A stretch of DNA of 20,174 nucleotides from a virus, in the IMG/VR virus record IMGVR_UViG_3300042691_002005, positions 1 to 20,174 of that record, one strand, 5' to 3'. The first letter of the stretch is position 1, and every line of letters begins with the position of its first letter. Below are positions 18,324-20,174 of this stretch, piece by piece. Under the pieces are notes generated by a model. It worked only from the letters and a program-made list of their open reading frames with translations, was not told the DNA's origin and made no database searches. A program made the position numbers and the translations under genes.

Positions 18324-20056
18324 TACAAAGTTGTTAAGGTTGCTAATTGAGCGTTAGTAAGGCGAGTTTTCCAAAGGGCTGCGGCTTTAATGTTTATTGT
18401 TTTAGTGGCTGAATTAGTTGTAACAGGGTCATAAAAAACTACTGCCGAAGTCGCTGGAATTGTTGCACTCGTGTCTGTGCCAATTTGAACCCCATTAACG
18501 TAACCCACTACATCATTATTTTTATAGGCTAAAGCTATCTTATATGCCCCGCTTGTTGAAGCACTTGTTGATATTGCTACTTGCGTTGTATTGCTTAATC
18601 TAATAAATAACAAAATAGTCCCAACACCACCACCGTAATGGAAAATACTGATTAAATTATTTGATGTTCCGTCAGTTAAACTTATTAGCGTGTCATCTAA
18701 ACCGCCATTGTTTTTTGCGTTGCTATCATATATCTCATCAACAAACAAAGTCCCCTCTGTTTGCCCTATAAGCGAACTTATACCAGTCTTTGAAATAACA
18801 TCAGCGTTTCGTGTTACACTTTCTGAGGTTGTAGGTATGTAACTTGTACTATAACTTCCGACTTCAATCTGTGCGCCCCAAAAATAACCATATTCAGAAG
18901 TGCTACCTTGATAAGTAGGATTTTTATTTCCACTATCAAAAGTTGGTGTTGCAGAATTACTTAAGCTGTAAATTACATAAGTGTCACCAGCACCAGCAGG
19001 GTTTGTACCACTCAATGTAGCTCGCACCCAACCATTACCAAAATCAGTTATTGTATTACTTACGCTTGTAAGACCATTTGAACTATTTGAAGTAGCGGTT
19101 AAATTGTCTGCATCAAAAACTTGAGTGTAGCTATTTCCACCTATTTGAATTTTAATTGAAAAGAATTGACGAGTACCTTTTTTGTAAAATACACTTGCGG
19201 TTGCAGTTGTAGTTGATGGTGGTGTTATATTGTAAAATAGATGGTTTCCATTTGAGGAATCTTCAGTTACTTTATCAGCGTTTTGAGTTCCATCTGGGCT
19301 TGTCACATTATTAGCCACAATCGTAACTCCACCTTTATCCCACTCAGCGTTATCAAAAGACGAACTATATTTAACAAGGTTTGTCCTTTGCGGTTCTACA
19401 AGTAAACTTGGACAAGTTCCGTTTGAGTAGTCAAGTCTTGGTATGTTAAGTCTTGTTTCCGTTTTTTGGTAGTCTTTAGCGGTTGAGCCCTCGACTGCTT
19501 GCGCAAATGTAAAGTCAATAGCCTGACCACTTGACCAAGTAAAAAACGCACCTAACAGAATAGCTGTAGTGTTTGAATCTGCGACAAATGAATATTGAAA
19601 CTCTTGCCATTGTGTGGTGTAGCTTATGTTATTTTGTGGCGACAAAACAGCTCCGCCGTGATTAAGGTTGATAACACCTGAGGTTGCGCCTTTAATCCAA
19701 ATTGTAACAACATAAGTACTGCCTATGTTAGTAGCAATATCTTGCGTAACTATTCCATTAAACCCAGCAAAAGAAGTCATTCGCACTCCAGTAGTCCCAC
19801 CATTTGGGTCTGTTATTCCAGTTGTTACATTCGATATGTTAATCTTATTCCAAGCTGCGTTGTCGAATTTCTCCGAATAACTAAAGAGGTTATAAGGCAC
19901 TAACTCTACCAAGCCAGCAGAGTTTACTCGTGTTGCGGTGGTCGCTCGTGTTACTGACATATCGCCACTTCCGTCCGACGGAATAATGGAATAAAGTTTG
20001 CCTTCCTTATATCCGTTTGGTGTTACAATTAAAGAGGCAGTATCTAATAGGCTCAT
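18323..20056 (-). CDS. Tail-tip/receptor-binding protein with two repeated modules and LamG-like end
   Basis: A 577-residue, Ser/Thr/Asn-rich beta protein. After a short N-terminal region (VTRATTATRVNSAGLVELVP, then NLFSYSEKFDNAAWNK) come two related binding modules, roughly 55-195 and 225-405, each opening with an Asn-Leu...Tyr-Ser...Phe-Asp-Asn-Ala-x-Trp segment typical of CBM-like/jelly-roll modules. A conserved linker, PRLDYSNGTCPSLLVEPQR, separates them. The C-terminal part (about 430-577) resembles a LamG/concanavalin-like domain (GTLFVDEIYD, GYVNGVQIG). Cell-surface sugar binding is likely. The ATG at 20056 overlaps the previous stop as ATGA and is preferred over an upstream ATG at 20092. 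Confidence 0.8.
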   Translation of the reverse strand: MSLLDTASLIVTPNGYKEGKLYSIIPSDGSGDMSVTRATTATRVNSAGLVELVPYNLFSYSEKFDNAAWNKINISNVTTGITDPNGGTTGVRMTSFAGFNGIVTQDIATNIGSTYVVTIWIKGATSGVINLNHGGAVLSPQNNISYTTQWQEFQYSFVADSNTTAILLGAFFTWSSGQAIDFTFAQAVEGSTAKDYQKTETRLNIPRLDYSNGTCPSLLVEPQRTNLVKYSSSFDNAEWDKGGVTIVANNVTSPDGTQNADKVTEDSSNGNHLFYNITPPSTTTATASVFYKKGTRQFFSIKIQIGGNSYTQVFDADNLTATSNSSNGLTSVSNTITDFGNGWVRATLSGTNPAGAGDTYVIYSLSNSATPTFDSGNKNPTYQGSTSEYGYFWGAQIEVGSYSTSYIPTTSESVTRNADVISKTGISSLIGQTEGTLFVDEIYDSNAKNNGGLDDTLISLTDGTSNNLISIFHYGGGVGTILLFIRLSNTTQVAISTSASTSGAYKIALAYKNNDVVGYVNGVQIGTDTSATIPATSAVVFYDPVTTNSATKTINIKAAALWKTRLTNAQLATLTTL

Positions 20057-20174
20057 ATTTGAGAAAGGTTTAAAATGGTTAAAGACATACAAAAAGACGA
20101 TTCCAAAACTCCACCCTCTGAGGCTACTCTTAACTCAAGTTCAAAAGGTGCATTAAAGGTTGTAGTAGCGTAAT
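20053..20174 (-). CDS. Upstream structural protein, C-terminal end (partial at window edge)
   Basis: An open frame enters from the right edge and ends with TGA overlapping the ATG of the tail-tip gene (ATGA). About 40 residues are visible, containing TTTFNAPFELELRVASEGG. The other two minus-strand frames hit stops quickly, so this is the coding frame. Context suggests a tail or virion protein. The family is not recognisable from the tail end alone. Confidence 0.6.
   Translation of the reverse strand, partial: YATTTFNAPFELELRVASEGGVLESSFCMSLTILNLSQI

Noticed and set aside
20075-20173. Plus-strand open frame of 32 codons at the right edge
   Set aside because: It is antisense to two minus-strand genes that are joined by an ATGA overlap; it has no supporting promoter.
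1-20174. Integrase, attachment site, CRISPR array, transposase or toxin-antitoxin pair
   Set aside because: I looked for tyrosine/serine recombinase motifs, transposase DDE patterns, regularly spaced direct repeats and paired small toxin genes, and found none that could be supported.

Overview
The window is a stretch of tailed-phage (or prophage) DNA in which every gene I can support lies on the minus strand, so the functional order runs from high to low coordinates. The host is most likely a member of the Bacteroidota, probably a flavobacterium. The DNA is AT-rich, the genes lack clear Shine-Dalgarno sequences, and the clean promoter candidates match the Bacteroidota pattern TTG-N(17-23)-TAnnTTTG. 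No integrase, CRISPR array, rRNA, insertion sequence or canonical tRNA is visible.

Layout in transcription order: (1) 20174-16512, the end of a tail/structural gene, a large tail-tip protein with two repeated binding modules and a LamG-like end, a small unknown gene, then a lysis cassette (two holin-like membrane proteins, a lipoprotein with a C-terminal membrane segment resembling a unimolecular spanin, and a YkuD/L,D-transpeptidase-like protein). The cassette ends at a strong intrinsic terminator (16434-16467). (2) 16394-12623, an early operon with its own promoter: small unknown genes, a structured RNA leader, a replisome-organiser-like protein, a DnaB/RecA-type helicase, a coiled-coil protein and a zinc protein. 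(3) 12654-7477, DNA metabolism: methylase-like protein, NinG, PD-(D/E)XK-like nuclease, ERF single-strand annealing protein, ParB-like protein, YqaJ exonuclease, MazG-like protein, SSB-like protein and a small HTH protein. (4) 7431-6011, a DnaJ-type zinc-finger protein, a small membrane protein, a sigma-70-like factor and a conserved cysteine protein. (5) 6014-2110, packaging and DNA modification: metallophosphoesterase, a 58-aa conserved protein, a ParB-like protein, a Mom-like DNA modification protein, then small and large terminase. (6) 2110-1, five genes probably for connector/tail functions, including an HK97-gp10-like protein; the last runs off the left edge.

The genes are packed with ATGA or TAATG overlaps. 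Several small genes (37-58 aa) fill apparent gaps, and several starts are moved downstream because a promoter or RNA structure occupies the longer reading frame. Portal, major capsid, protease and tape-measure genes are absent, so the window is only part of a genome.

The most notable non-gene signals are: complete absence of the tetranucleotide CATG across the window; an 85-nt RNA with interleaved stems ending in an intrinsic terminator just upstream of a small gene; a 75-nt tRNA-like cloverleaf coinciding with the last codons of the Mom-like gene; and a promoter cassette repeated at three sites.
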